Assembly (NCBI GenBank): GCA_963742715.1
Contig: CAVUMR010000002.1
Location: 434,001 to 498,000 of the forward strand
Length of the DNA stretch: 64,000 nucleotides
Source of the DNA: CAVUMR01 sp963742715
GTDB taxonomy: Bacteria > Actinomycetota > Actinomycetes > Mycobacteriales > Micromonosporaceae
Direction: 5' to 3'
The translations under genes and the position numbers were made by a program. Of this stretch, positions 29,332 through 38,654 are shown one piece after another (position 1 is the stretch's first letter; every line of letters begins with the position of its first letter). A model generated the notes under the pieces. The model ran no database searches, was not told where the DNA came from, and saw only the letters and a program-made list of their open reading frames with translations.

Positions 29332-30966
29332 CTACGCCGTGTCGGCCGTGGTGTCGACCAGCCAGGCGGTCGCGTCACCCGGCAACTGCCCGTCCGGGGT
29401 CAGCGGGACGCTGCTCAAGAGCAGTTCGCCGGCCGGCAGCGGGACCGGCAGGTTGGAGGTGTTCGCCACGCACACCAGCCCGCCGTCCCGGCGGAACGCG
29501 ACGCAGTTGTCCGACGGCGGCAACCAGTGCAGCTCGCCGGACAGGGCCGGATGTTCGCGGCGCAGCCGCAGTGCCCGCCGGTACAGCTGCAGGGTCGAAT
29601 CCGGGTCGCCCTCCTGGCTGGCGGCGGCCAGCGGCGACCACCCGGCCGGCATCGGCAGCCAGGTGTCGGTGCTCGTGCTGAATCCGTACGGCGGCTCGCC
29701 GGGCTCCCACGGCATCGGGAGTCGGCAGTTGTCCCGACCGCGCCGGGTGTGGTCGCTGCGCTCCCAGACCGGGTCGGTCAGCGTCTCGTCCGGCGGCTCG
29801 ACGCTGGACAGCGCCAGCTCGTCGCCCTGGTACAGGTAGGCGACCCCGGGCAGGGCGAGCTGCAGCAGCCCGGCCGCCCGGCCGCGTCGGTTGCCGACCA
29901 GCCCGTCGCCGTACCGGGTGACATGCCGCTGTACGTCGTGATTGGACAGCACCCAGGTGGGCGGCGTACCGGTGTCCGCCACGGTCGCGAGCGCGCTGTC
30001 GATCGCCTCCCGCAGCTCGTCGGCCCGCCAGCGCGACTCGACCATCCGGAAGTCGAAGCCGAGGTGCAGTTCGTCCGAGCGCAGGTACAGCCGGAGCCGC
30101 TCGGTGTCGGTCACCCAGATCTCGCCGACCGCCATCGAACCGGGGTACTCGTCGAGGATCTTGCGCAGGAACCGGTTGATGTCGTGTACGCCGTCGTTGT
30201 CCCAGCGGGCGTCCGGGTGGGCGTGCGACTCGATCGCGTCGGGGTCGATGTCGGGCAGGTCGGCCGGCTTGGCCATGCCGTGCGCCACGTCGATGCGGAA
30301 GCCGTCCACGCCGCGGTCCAGCCAGAACCGCAGGGTCTGCTCGAGGTCGGCCCACACCTCCTTGTTGTCCCAGTTGAGGTCGGGCTGCTCCGGCGCGAAC
30401 AGGTGCAGGTACCACTGGCCGGGCTTGCCGTCGGCCTCGGTGATGCGGGTCCAGGCGGTACCACCGAACACGCTCGGCCAGTTGTTCGGCGGTACGTCGC
30501 CGTCCGCGCCCTTGCCGTCGCGGAAGATGTACCGGTCCCGCTCCGGGCTGCCCGGGCCGGCCGCGAGCGCCTGCTGGAACCAATCGCGCTGGTCGGAGCT
30601 GTGGTTCGGCACCAGGTCCACGGTCACCTTGATGCCCCGCTCATGCGCGGCCGCGACGAGAAGGTCGAACGCGGCCAGATCGCCGAACACCGGCGCGACG
30701 TCGCGCGGGTCGGCCACGTCGTAGCCGTGGTCGGCCATCGGGGACGGATAGAACGGGGTGATCCACAGCGCGTCGACCCCGAGATCGCGCAGGTAGTCCA
30801 GGCGGGACCGGATGCCGTCCAGATCGCCGACACCGTCGCCGTTGCCGTCGGCGAAGCTGCGGATGTACACCTCGTAGAAGACCGCGGTACGCCACCAGTC
30901 CGGGTTGTCCAACCGGGAGGTGACCGGGGCGGGTGTCGCCGCTGGCCGCGAGAGGTCGTCGTTCAC
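29332..30966 (-). CDS. aglA: GH13 alpha-glucosidase (oligo-1,6-glucosidase family)
   Basis: The protein has 544 residues from a GTG preceded by GAGGAG. GH13 regions are intact: WWRTAVFYEVYIRSFADGNG at the start, VTVDLVPNHSS, GVDGFRIDVAHGMAKP with the nucleophile aspartate, VGEIWVTD with the acid glutamate, and VLSNHDVQRH. The C-terminal beta domain ends at about residue 540. It is cytoplasmic (no signal peptide) and probably releases glucose from maltose- or isomaltose-type sugars. It lies next to glbO, as aglA does in M. tuberculosis. Confidence 0.92.
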   Translation of the reverse strand: MNDDLSRPAATPAPVTSRLDNPDWWRTAVFYEVYIRSFADGNGDGVGDLDGIRSRLDYLRDLGVDALWITPFYPSPMADHGYDVADPRDVAPVFGDLAAFDLLVAAAHERGIKVTVDLVPNHSSDQRDWFQQALAAGPGSPERDRYIFRDGKGADGDVPPNNWPSVFGGTAWTRITEADGKPGQWYLHLFAPEQPDLNWDNKEVWADLEQTLRFWLDRGVDGFRIDVAHGMAKPADLPDIDPDAIESHAHPDARWDNDGVHDINRFLRKILDEYPGSMAVGEIWVTDTERLRLYLRSDELHLGFDFRMVESRWRADELREAIDSALATVADTGTPPTWVLSNHDVQRHVTRYGDGLVGNRRGRAAGLLQLALPGVAYLYQGDELALSSVEPPDETLTDPVWERSDHTRRGRDNCRLPMPWEPGEPPYGFSTSTDTWLPMPAGWSPLAAASQEGDPDSTLQLYRRALRLRREHPALSGELHWLPPSDNCVAFRRDGGLVCVANTSNLPVPLPAGELLLSSVPLTPDGQLPGDATAWLVDTTADTA

Positions 30967-31064
30967 CGCGTCTCCTCGTACCGGGGAAGATGCCGGCGGC
31001 CGACCGCCACCGGGACGTTCACTGCTCGATTAACCCGATACGCACCGATTATGCGCAAGTGGGG

Positions 31065-31109
31065 CGAGCGTCAATCGGGCGTGCTCAAATCGGGGGTGCT
31101 CAAATCGGG
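31065..31109 (-). repeat. 15-bp tandem repeat directly behind glbO
   Basis: Two exact copies of GTGCTCAAATCGGGG (from about 31081 and 31096) and one degenerate copy to their left lie six bases after the glbO stop (31116, minus strand). They are noticeably richer in A and T than the surroundings. Confidence 0.75.
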
Positions 31110-31115
31110 CGGAGG

Positions 31116-31568
31116 TCACTCGTCCGCAGAGTTGACCATGAAGTGCGCCGACCGCTCCAGGTAGTCCCAGAGTGTGGCGTGGTACTCGGCGGGCAGGTCG
31201 AGCGAGTCGACCGCGTCGCGCATGTGCGTCAGCCAGGCGTCCCGCTCCCGGGCACCGATCCGGAACGGTGCGTGCCGCATCCGCAGCCGCGGGTGACCGC
31301 GCTGGTCGGAGTAGGTACGCGGGCCGCCCCAGTACTGCTCGAGGAACATCCGCAGCCGTTGCTCGGCAGCGGCCAGCTCCTCGTCCGGGTACAGCGGGCG
31401 GAGCACCGGATCGGTCGCCACGCCGGCGTAGAACCGCTCGACCAACCGGTGGAACGTGGCGGCCCCGCCGACCGCCTCGTAGAAGCTGACCGGTTCGGCG
31501 GGCGCGGCCCCGGGGGCTTCGTCGCGCGGCGTGGACGGCACTGGCGTTATCGACAGGGGTTCCGGCAC
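31116..31568 (-). CDS. glbO: group II truncated haemoglobin (trHbO)
   Basis: The protein has 150 residues, the first ~22 being a disordered leader. The 2-on-2 globin fold is recognisable: LVERFYAGVATDPVLRPLYP (helix B to CD region, tyrosine at B10), MFLEQYWGGPRTYSDQRGHP (helix E), LRMRHAPFRI with the proximal histidine, and RDAWLTHM with the group II tryptophan at G8. It binds O2 or other diatomics and in mycobacteria is linked to respiration and oxidative defence. Gene order aglA-glbO is conserved with mycobacteria. Confidence 0.93.
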   Translation of the reverse strand: MPEPLSITPVPSTPRDEAPGAAPAEPVSFYEAVGGAATFHRLVERFYAGVATDPVLRPLYPDEELAAAEQRLRMFLEQYWGGPRTYSDQRGHPRLRMRHAPFRIGARERDAWLTHMRDAVDSLDLPAEYHATLWDYLERSAHFMVNSADE

Positions 31569-31691
31569 CCACCCATGGTGCCAGGCGGGGCGGACCGGCC
31601 GGGGGTCGGTGCGAGGGCCGTCACAGCTTCCGCGGAGTCCCGGGGCGGGGCCGCTCGGTCCGTGGCCGGGCCCAGTGGTCGCCCGGCCGGG

Positions 31692-33230
31692 TCAGCCCTT
31701 GGCCCGGCCCGGAGTCGGTGCGACCGCGCTGAGACCGGGCTGCTGGTCCAGGGTCGTCACCACGGTCGGGTGCTGGTTCATCTGCCCGTTGGACGGCGGC
31801 GGCTCGACCGCCGGCTCGGACGTGTGCTCCGGCGGCGGCTCGGGCGTCGGCCCGGTCGCGCCGCTCCGGTTGGCGGCGTCCCGCCGGCGGTTCCGCTGGG
31901 TGGCCTCGTCGACGGCCTGCTGGATCGTCTCCTGGGACGGCCAGACCAGCGCCAGGACGCCGAGCAGCGCGACCCCGAACACGCTCCACACGCCGACGAC
32001 AATCGGCACCGAGAACCGGCTGCCGGCCGCGCCGGTGGACAGCACTGCCAACCCCTGCAGCACCGCGATCCCGCCCTGCATCACACCGAACGCGCGGGCC
32101 CGGTAGGTGTCCGGCAGGGCCCGGACGAACAGGCCGTTGGCCGGCAGCAGGGCCGACGTGGCGAAGCCGGTGAGCATGACCATCACGAAGATGGTCACCA
32201 GCGGTGGGCTGAACAACGCGGGCACCAGGGCCGCGGGCGCGAGGATGGCCAGCGGCCGGATCAGCCGCTGCCGGACCGACGGAGCCAGCATCCGGCCGAC
32301 CACGAATCCGCCGATGACCACCCCGACCGGGTTGGCGGCCATCAGCACGCCCTGGGCCATCGCCCCCTGACCGAGCTCCGTCGCCCAGCCCGCGGCGAGT
32401 CCCTCCGGCACGATCGAGAAGCAGACCACCGAGAAGACGACGATCGCGATCGAGCGGAGCACCGGGTTGCCGAAGACGACGGTGAAGCCCTCGCCGGTCT
32501 CGCGCAGCAGGTGGGTGCGCTGGGTGTCGGAGGTGAGCGCCGGCCGGGGCTTCACCCCGCGCCAGATGATCAGCGCCGACACCGCGAAGGTCAGCGAGTC
32601 GATGAGCAGCGCGACCCGGGGGTCGATGGCGGACAGCACACCACCGGACACGTACCCGACGATCTGCGCGCTCTGGTGTGCCATGTTCTGCGCGGCCAGG
32701 CCGACCACATAGCGGTCGCCGTCGAGGATCCGGGGCAGCAGCGCGGACCGGGCCGACTCGAACGGCGGGGTCAGCATCGCCGCACAGAACATCATCAGCG
32801 GCAACAGCGGCAGCGGGATTCCGGGAATGGCGATCAGCGCGATGATGCCCATCCGCGCGAGGTCGCACAGGATCATGACCCGGCGGTACGGATAGCGTTC
32901 CGCGACCGCGGCGAGCACCGGCCCACCGGCGATCCACGGCAGGTAGGTGACCGCGAACGCGCTGGCGGACAGCAGGAGCGAGTTGGTGTCCCGGTAGACC
33001 AGGAAAGCGAGTGCGACCTTGGCGAGGAAGTCGCCGATCCAGGACAACGCACTGGCGGCGAACAACGCACGATATTCCGACGACGCGAAGACCTCGCCGT
33101 AAGTGGCGGGTCGGTCCGGGTCGACTTCGGCTCGTGGAGAATCGTGCGGGGGCCGGTCCTCACCGCCGGCGGCTGGATCGCCCTCGGCCCGGCCGGCTGA
33201 ATCGTCGGTGCGGCGTGTCTCGTCGGACAC
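31692..33230 (-). CDS. MFS transporter (enterobactin-exporter-like family)
   Basis: The protein has 512 residues, starting at GTG 33230 with GGAGAGG about 12 bases upstream. It has a long disordered N-terminus (~45 residues), then about 12 transmembrane helices, the first at YRALFAASALSWIGDFLAKVAL, and a charged proline-rich tail of ~75 residues. The motif between helices 2 and 3 (ERYPYRRVMILCD) is the MFS loop. Such proteins export siderophores, drugs or lipids; the substrate is unknown. Its position between glbO and the HNH gene looks like an insertion into a conserved block. Confidence 0.85.
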   Translation of the reverse strand: MSDETRRTDDSAGRAEGDPAAGGEDRPPHDSPRAEVDPDRPATYGEVFASSEYRALFAASALSWIGDFLAKVALAFLVYRDTNSLLLSASAFAVTYLPWIAGGPVLAAVAERYPYRRVMILCDLARMGIIALIAIPGIPLPLLPLMMFCAAMLTPPFESARSALLPRILDGDRYVVGLAAQNMAHQSAQIVGYVSGGVLSAIDPRVALLIDSLTFAVSALIIWRGVKPRPALTSDTQRTHLLRETGEGFTVVFGNPVLRSIAIVVFSVVCFSIVPEGLAAGWATELGQGAMAQGVLMAANPVGVVIGGFVVGRMLAPSVRQRLIRPLAILAPAALVPALFSPPLVTIFVMVMLTGFATSALLPANGLFVRALPDTYRARAFGVMQGGIAVLQGLAVLSTGAAGSRFSVPIVVGVWSVFGVALLGVLALVWPSQETIQQAVDEATQRNRRRDAANRSGATGPTPEPPPEHTSEPAVEPPPSNGQMNQHPTVVTTLDQQPGLSAVAPTPGRAKG

Positions 33231-33678
33231 CGGCGTGTCGTTCCTCTCCGTTGGTCAGTCGACCCGCAGGTCGCAGCGGTGTGCTCAACGGGTGTAGGAC
33301 CGAGTCTGCCCGATTGTGGGACATATTGGTAGTCCGAACGGATGAGGATCGGTCAACTGACCGCAACCAGACGTTAAGCGGCCCGTTGTCTTCACCGTCG
33401 CCCAGACTGCCCATTCGAGCGTGCTCAGCGTACGCCGGCATTGCCCCCTGTAGTGGTCGGGTCTGCCCTGCTAAAAGGGGCAACAGGCACCATACCGGTG
33501 GCCGGTGGAAAGATCACCGAAGGTCCGCGGCGAGGTCCGGTACCGGGTCCGTCCAGTCCGTCGTGACGGCGAAATCCCGTTACCTTAAGTGACAGTTAAG
33601 GGGCTGTTCCCGGGGGCCCGTACAACTGCCCCGGAACCGGCCGCCGCAGCCCCCGGCCGGGCCGGCGCGGCGGGCGGA
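33231..33678. other. 448-bp intergenic region between the MFS and MscS genes
   Basis: No gene is supported here. The part next to the MFS start is AT-richer and should hold its promoter (GATTGTGGGACATATTGG near 33311). TTGCCCC near 33440 is mirrored by GGGGCAA near 33476. CCTTAA at 33583-33588 pairs with TTAAGG at 33596-33601 across seven bases and may help end transcription of the MscS gene. Short open frames on both strands have no ribosome sites or family resemblance. Confidence 0.5.
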
Positions 33679-34899
33679 TCAGATCGGTCCGGGCGCCCCG
33701 GTACCACTGTCCGGCGCGTTCGGCCGGACCATCAGCCGGCTGCCGAGCCGGGCCGAGATACCGGCCTCGTCCAGCGCCTCGGTGACCCGCTGGCGCAACT
33801 CCCGGCCGACCCGCCACTGGGCCTGCGGAGTGGTCTTCGCGGTGACCCGGATGACCGCCCCGTCCACCGTGATCTGCTCGACTCCCAGAACCTGCGGCGG
33901 CTCGATGAAGTCGGTCGCGAACGCCTCGTCGCTGGCCAGCGACTCCGCGGCGCGACGCATCACCGCGGTGGCCTCCTCGATCCGGGTGCCGAAGCCCACC
34001 GGTACGTCGACCATCACCATCGCCCAGCCCTGGCTCTTGTTGCCGACCCGGATGATCTCGCCGTTGCGGATGTACCAGAGCACGCCGCGGGTGTCCCGGA
34101 CGGTGGTGACCCGCAGGCCGACCGCCTCCACGGTGCCGCTGGCCTCGCCGACGTCGACCACGTCGCCGACCCCGTACTGGTCTTCCATGATCATGAACAT
34201 GCCGGAGATGACGTCCTTGACCAGCGTCTGCGCGCCGAACCCGAGCGCCACCCCGGCGATGCCGGCGCTGGCCAGCAGCGGCGCCAGATTGACCTTCAGC
34301 TCGGCCAGCACCATCAGCGCGGCGATGCCGAACACCACCGCGGTGGACATGCTGCGCAGTACCGACCCGAGCGTGGCGGCGCGCTGCCGGCGGCGTTCGA
34401 ACAGGGTGCCGTTGGACTCCCGCAGGGCGGCCGGCGCGCGCTCCTTGAGCGGCCGCAGCACGGTCGGCACCGTGCCCTCCGCGGTCGAGATGGTGGCTCG
34501 GGTGATCAGCCGTCGGATCAGCCGCAGCGCGATCAGCGCGATGAGCAGGATCAGCAGGATCCGCAGCGGCTTCACGATCAGCCACTGGCTGCTCTGCGCC
34601 AGCCAGTCGACGTGTACCGCCCGGTACATCAACTGGCAGACCCGGTCGTCGCTGGCGCACACGTCCTTGACGTCGGCGGCGAAGTCCAGGCTCCGGGGCA
34701 GGCCGGCGCGGGCGGGTTCGAGCGGGTAGGTCACGCGCACCTTCGTACCGCACGACGAGGGGCTCTGGACCGGCACCCCGTACACCCGTGACAAGAGTCG
34801 AGGTTTGACCGGTTCCGGCTGGTTGCCGGCGGTACTCCAGGGCCCCGGGCGGTACCCGGAGGAGCCCGTGTACCGGGGTCCACGAAGAGGGTCCGCCAC
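33679..34899 (-). CDS. MscS-type mechanosensitive channel
   Basis: The reading frame covers 406 residues from GTG 34899, but the first ~55 residues are unlike the family and there is no ribosome site, so a later start (for example the valine codon of VRVTYPLEP) is possible. Transmembrane helices lie around LRILLILLIALIALRLI, VVFGIAALMVLAEL and the pore helix LLASAGIAGVALGFGAQTLV. The family core FGAQTLVKDVISGMFMIMED then DVVDVGEASGTVEAVGLRVT is clear. The cytoplasmic domain is complete. It opens on membrane tension in hypo-osmotic shock. Confidence 0.85.
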   Translation of the reverse strand: MADPLRGPRYTGSSGYRPGPWSTAGNQPEPVKPRLLSRVYGVPVQSPSSCGTKVRVTYPLEPARAGLPRSLDFAADVKDVCASDDRVCQLMYRAVHVDWLAQSSQWLIVKPLRILLILLIALIALRLIRRLITRATISTAEGTVPTVLRPLKERAPAALRESNGTLFERRRQRAATLGSVLRSMSTAVVFGIAALMVLAELKVNLAPLLASAGIAGVALGFGAQTLVKDVISGMFMIMEDQYGVGDVVDVGEASGTVEAVGLRVTTVRDTRGVLWYIRNGEIIRVGNKSQGWAMVMVDVPVGFGTRIEEATAVMRRAAESLASDEAFATDFIEPPQVLGVEQITVDGAVIRVTAKTTPQAQWRVGRELRQRVTEALDEAGISARLGSRLMVRPNAPDSGTGAPGPI

Positions 34900-34958
34900 T
34901 TAGTACGTGCATCTGGGCGGCTTGTCAGCGAAGATTGTCGCGGGACGGAGGTGGGGCG

Positions 34959-35486
34959 ATGACGGTACGCCACTCCACCAGCTACGGCGCGTTGGTGCTC
35001 AACGTGACGTACGAGCCGCTGTGCGTCGTGCCGGCCCGCCGGGCCGCCGTACTCGTCCTGACCGCCAGAGCGGTCGCCGTCATGGATGGCGACGGCTACC
35101 TGCACAGTTCCCGTCGGGTCCTCGCGGTTCCCTCGGTCGTCCGGTTGAACCGGTTCGTCCGGGTGCCCTACCGCGCGCACGTCGGCTTATCCCGGCGGGC
35201 GGTGTTCGCCCGGGACGGCTGGCGCTGCGTCTACTGCCGGGGACCGGCGGACACCCTCGACCACGTACTGCCGCGCAGCCGGGGCGGACCACACGCCTGG
35301 GACAACGTCGTGGCGGCGTGCGCCCGCTGCAACCATCACAAAGGCGATCGGACGCCGGCCGAGATGGGCTGGCGGCTGTCGGCAAACCCCGCCGCGCCGA
35401 AAGGCGCGGCGTGGCGCGTCCTCGGCCACCGCACGCCCGACCCGCGCTGGTCCAGCTGGCTCGGACTGGCCGAGGCGTCCGCCTGA
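34959..35486 (+). CDS. HNH endonuclease
   Basis: The protein has 175 residues from ATG 34959 with GGAGG upstream; an ORF start at 34935 precedes that site. The C-terminal half has an intact zinc-bound HNH core: CVYCRGPADTLDHVLPRSRGG, WDNVVAACARCNHHKGDR. The N-terminal half (LVLNVTYEPLCVVPARRAAV) is typical of a widespread actinobacterial/cyanobacterial HNH group of unknown biological role. It lies between glbO and pepN, as the HNH gene does in mycobacteria, so it is a backbone gene rather than a mobile-element nuclease. Confidence 0.88.
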   Translation: MTVRHSTSYGALVLNVTYEPLCVVPARRAAVLVLTARAVAVMDGDGYLHSSRRVLAVPSVVRLNRFVRVPYRAHVGLSRRAVFARDGWRCVYCRGPADTLDHVLPRSRGGPHAWDNVVAACARCNHHKGDRTPAEMGWRLSANPAAPKGAAWRVLGHRTPDPRWSSWLGLAEASA

Positions 35487-35574
35487 CCTGACGTCGCGGC
35501 GCGGGTCGCACGGCCGGCTCACCCGCGGGCGGTACACCGGTGAAGGTTTTATGTCTGTCCTGGACACCGGAAAT

Positions 35575-35591
35575 CCGGACATTGTGTCCGG
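35575..35591. promoter_or_regulatory. 17-bp inverted repeat upstream of the Liv operon
   Basis: CCGGACA-TTG-TGTCCGG is a perfect 7-base inverted repeat with a 3-base centre. A related half (TGTCCTGGACACCGG) lies just upstream at about 35555. The site is ~150 bases before the first gene of the branched-chain-type ABC operon and suits a dimeric repressor. The regulator is unknown. Confidence 0.5.
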
Positions 35592-35743
35592 CCCTCCCAT
35601 AGCTGCCGCGACCAGCGGTTCATAGCGTTCGGCATCACAGCGCTGCGGGTCGTGGCTGGCGCCCGGCCCGCCGCACCGGGACGCCGCCGCGGTCCGCCGA
35701 GGCGGGACGTCACCGGCCCGTCGCCGGATGCCGTGAGGACACG

Positions 35744-36610
35744 ATGGCTGAGCCCGCACCGCCGCTGCTCGCCACCCGAGGGCTGGGCAAGCAGTTCCGC
35801 GGCTTCCGCGCGGTGGACCGGGTGGACCTGGCGATCCCGGCCGGCTCGGTGCACGCGCTGGTCGGACCCAACGGCGCCGGCAAGACCACGCTGTTCAACC
35901 TGCTGACCGGCTTTCTGGCGCCCAGCCACGGCACGATCTCGTTCCGGGGTACCGACATCACCGGACGTGGGCCGGCCACGGTCGCGCGACTCGGCATCGC
36001 CCGGTCGTTCCAGATCACCAGCCTGTTCGCCGAGCTGACCCCGGTGCAGCACTGCCAGCTCGCGCTGGCCGGTCGTACCTCGCTCGGGTACCGGTTCTGG
36101 CGCTCCGAGCGGCAGCTGCGCCGGTACGACGAGCGGGCCGCCGACCTGCTCGAGCAGGTGGGGCTGGCGGGCGCCGCGGACCGGCCGGCCGGGCTGCTGC
36201 CGTACGGGCAGAAGCGCGCGCTGGAGCTGGCTCTCGCGCTGGCGCTCGATCCGGAGCTGCTGTTGCTGGACGAGCCGACCGCGGGGATGGGCACCGAGGA
36301 CATCGACCGGACGATCGCGCTGGTCAAGCGGGTCGCGGTCGGTCGGACCGTGGTGTTCGTCGAGCACAACATGCACGTCGTCGGCTCGCTAGCGGACCGG
36401 GTCACGGTGCTGCAGAACGGTCGGGTGCTGGCCGAGGGCGGCTACCACGAGGTACGCGCCGACGAACGGGTCATCAGCGCGTACCTGGGCAGCGCCGACC
36501 CCGCCGGGAGCACCGACGGCGCCGGGAGCACCGACGGCGCCGGGAGCACCGACAGGGCCGGCAGCACGGACGGGGCCGGCAGCACGGACGGGGGAGCGGC
36601 CGATGCTTAG
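35744..36610 (+). CDS. livG: branched-chain amino acid-type ABC transporter ATPase (LivG-like)
   Basis: The protein has 288 residues. Walker A GPNGAGKTTLFNLLTG is near residue 45, signature LPYGQKRALELALALAL near residue 150, Walker B LLLLDEPTAGMG next to it, and the H-loop as VFVEHNM. The tail (residues ~255-285) is a low-complexity GSTDGA repeat not found in the family. First gene of a five-gene operon G-F-K-H-M; the ATPases come before the binding protein, the reverse of the E. coli order. It overlaps livF by eight bases. Confidence 0.9.
   Translation: MAEPAPPLLATRGLGKQFRGFRAVDRVDLAIPAGSVHALVGPNGAGKTTLFNLLTGFLAPSHGTISFRGTDITGRGPATVARLGIARSFQITSLFAELTPVQHCQLALAGRTSLGYRFWRSERQLRRYDERAADLLEQVGLAGAADRPAGLLPYGQKRALELALALALDPELLLLDEPTAGMGTEDIDRTIALVKRVAVGRTVVFVEHNMHVVGSLADRVTVLQNGRVLAEGGYHEVRADERVISAYLGSADPAGSTDGAGSTDGAGSTDRAGSTDGAGSTDGGAADA
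36506..36595 (+). repeat. 18-bp tandem repeat in the livG 3' end
   Basis: Five units of GGGAGCACCGACGGCGCC or variants encode GSTDGA repeated at the C-terminus of the ATPase. The units diverge toward the stop. It is in frame and therefore translated. Confidence 0.85.
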
Positions 36611-37295
36611 CGTGTCCGGGCTGTCCGCCTGGTACGGGGAGGCGCGGGTTCTCGACGATGTGGCCCTCGACGTGTCGCCCGGCGAGGTGGTGACGCTGGT
36701 CGGCCGCAACGGTGCCGGCAAGACCACGCTGCTGCGCTGCCTGATGGGGCTGCACCGCCAGTACACCGGACAGGTTCTGCTCGACGGCCGGGACGCCGGG
36801 CGGCTCGGCCCGGACGCGCGGGCCCGGGCCGGACTCGGCTGGGTACCGGACGACCGCGGCATCTACGCCAGCCTGTCGGTACGGGAGAACCTCACCCTGC
36901 CGCCGGTGGTCGGACCCGACGCCTGGTCGCTGGAGCAGGTGTACGACCGGTTCCCGGTGCTGGCCGAGCGGCGCCGTGCCGCCGGCAGCACGTTGTCCGG
37001 CGGCGAGCAGCAGATGCTCGCGATCGCCCGGGTGCTGCGCGCCGGCTCCCGGTTGCTGCTGCTGGACGAGCCGACCGAGGGTCTGGCCCCGGTGGTCGTG
37101 CGCACCATCGCCGAGATCGTAAGTACCGCCAAGGAACACGGCGTCGCGGTGCTGCTCGTCGAGCAGAACATCGCGTTCGCGGCCGGCGTGGCGGACCGGC
37201 ACTATCTGCTCGCCCAGGGCCGCATCGTCGCGTGCCTGGAGCCGGCCGAGTTCCGCGACCGGCAGGACGAGCTGCTCGAGCACCTGGGCGTCTGA
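36603..37295 (+). CDS. livF: branched-chain amino acid-type ABC transporter ATPase (LivF-like)
   Basis: The protein has 230 residues. Walker A GRNGAGKTTLLRCLMG, signature LSGGEQQMLAIARVLRAG, Walker B LLLLDEPTEGLAP and the VLLVEQNIAFA H-loop identify LivF. Its ATG is eight bases inside livG, so the two ATPases are translated together, in keeping with a heterodimer. It provides one of the two nucleotide sites of the importer. Confidence 0.92.
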   Translation: MLSVSGLSAWYGEARVLDDVALDVSPGEVVTLVGRNGAGKTTLLRCLMGLHRQYTGQVLLDGRDAGRLGPDARARAGLGWVPDDRGIYASLSVRENLTLPPVVGPDAWSLEQVYDRFPVLAERRRAAGSTLSGGEQQMLAIARVLRAGSRLLLLDEPTEGLAPVVVRTIAEIVSTAKEHGVAVLLVEQNIAFAAGVADRHYLLAQGRIVACLEPAEFRDRQDELLEHLGV

Positions 37296-37372
37296 ACCAC
37301 ACGGCACCTGAAATCACACGGCAGCTGAATTACACGGCGCCTGAACTACCGGGCTACATCAGGAGGCAATCC

Positions 37373-38650
37373 ATGCGGGTCAGTGCATCAACCCGGCGCA
37401 GGTCATCCAGGCGGGTGCGGGCGGCCGGCGGTGTCGCCTCCGCGCTGGCGATCGCGCTCGCGGTCACCGGCTGCGGCGGCGGACCGGGCGGCGGCGGCGG
37501 AAAGATCAGCGACGACAAAGTGGTGCTGGCGGTGCTCAGCGACATGTCCGGGGTCTACAAGGACCTGGCCGGGCAGAACGCGGTGGCCGCGGTGAAGCTG
37601 GCGGTCGACGACTACAAGAAGAAGTACGGCGACGACGCGGTCGCCAAGAAGATCGAAGTGATCAGCGCCGATCACCAGAACAAGCCGGAGATCGCCAACA
37701 CCAAAGCCCAGCAGATGTACGACCGGCAGCAGGCGGACGTGATTCTCGACGTACCGACCTCGTCGGCCGCGCTCGCGGTGGCGAACCAGGCGAAGCTCAA
37801 GAAGAAGGTCTTCATCGACGTGGGCGCGGCCACCACCGAGCTGACCGGCGGGCAGTGCAACAAGTACACGTTCCACTGGGCGTACGACACGTACGAGCTG
37901 GCCCAGGGCACCGGTACCACGGTGACCGAGCAGGGCGGCAAGAAGTGGGCCATCGTGTACCCGGACTACGCGTTCGGCCAGGACATGCAGAAGTCGTTCA
38001 CCGCGGCGATCACCGCGGCCGGCGGTAGCGTCGCCAAGCCCATTCCGACGCCGTTCCCGAACGACAACTTCGCCACGTTCCTGACCCGCGCCGCGGCCAC
38101 CAAGCCGGACGTGATCGGCACCATGGCCGCCGGCGGCGACCTGATCAACTTCGTCAAGCAGTACAACCAGGGCGGGTACGCCGAGCGCGGCATCGACCTC
38201 GCGGTCGGCCTGATGTTCATCACCGACATCCACTCGCTCGGGGTGGACCAGTTCAACGGCACCCAGTTCACCGACGCCTGGTACTGGAACTTCGACCCGC
38301 GCAACCGCGAGTGGGCGGACCGGTTCATGGCGAAGACGCACGTACGGCCGTCGTTCGACCAGGCCGGCAACTACTCCGCCGCGCTGCAGTACCTGGAGGC
38401 GGTGCAGCGGGCCGGTACCGACGGCTCCGACGACGTGGTCGGCGAGTTGGAGGGCAAGGACCTCGACGACGTGTTCCTGCGCAACGGCAAGGTGCGCGCC
38501 GAGGACCACCGGGTCATCCACGACGTGTACCTGGCGAAGGTCAAGACCAAGGACAAGGTGACGGAGGACTGGGACTACGAGGAGATCGTGGCCACCATCC
38601 CCGGGGCCAAGGCGTTCCGGCCGTTGTCCGAGGGTCCCTGCCACATGTGA
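37373..38650 (+). CDS. ABC transporter substrate-binding lipoprotein (LivJ/LivK-like)
   Basis: The protein has 425 residues from ATG 37373 with AGGAGG upstream. The signal peptide ends in AVTGCGG, a lipobox, followed by a glycine-rich linker. The type I periplasmic-binding fold starts at VVLAVLSDMSGVYKDLAGQN, the family entry motif, and continues with WAIVYPDYAFGQDMQKSF. The ligand is a hydrophobic amino acid, urea-like or aromatic compound; key ligand contacts cannot be assigned. The ~75 bases before it hold repeated CACGGC(A/G)(C/G)CTGAA motifs. A strong hairpin follows. Confidence 0.88.
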   Translation: MRVSASTRRRSSRRVRAAGGVASALAIALAVTGCGGGPGGGGGKISDDKVVLAVLSDMSGVYKDLAGQNAVAAVKLAVDDYKKKYGDDAVAKKIEVISADHQNKPEIANTKAQQMYDRQQADVILDVPTSSAALAVANQAKLKKKVFIDVGAATTELTGGQCNKYTFHWAYDTYELAQGTGTTVTEQGGKKWAIVYPDYAFGQDMQKSFTAAITAAGGSVAKPIPTPFPNDNFATFLTRAAATKPDVIGTMAAGGDLINFVKQYNQGGYAERGIDLAVGLMFITDIHSLGVDQFNGTQFTDAWYWNFDPRNREWADRFMAKTHVRPSFDQAGNYSAALQYLEAVQRAGTDGSDDVVGELEGKDLDDVFLRNGKVRAEDHRVIHDVYLAKVKTKDKVTEDWDYEEIVATIPGAKAFRPLSEGPCHM

Positions 38651-38654
38651 CGCA

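Noticed and set aside
34959..35486. HNH gene as a mobile-element or restriction nuclease
   Set aside because: No repeats, methylase or integrase nearby, and its position between glbO and pepN fits a conserved chromosomal gene.
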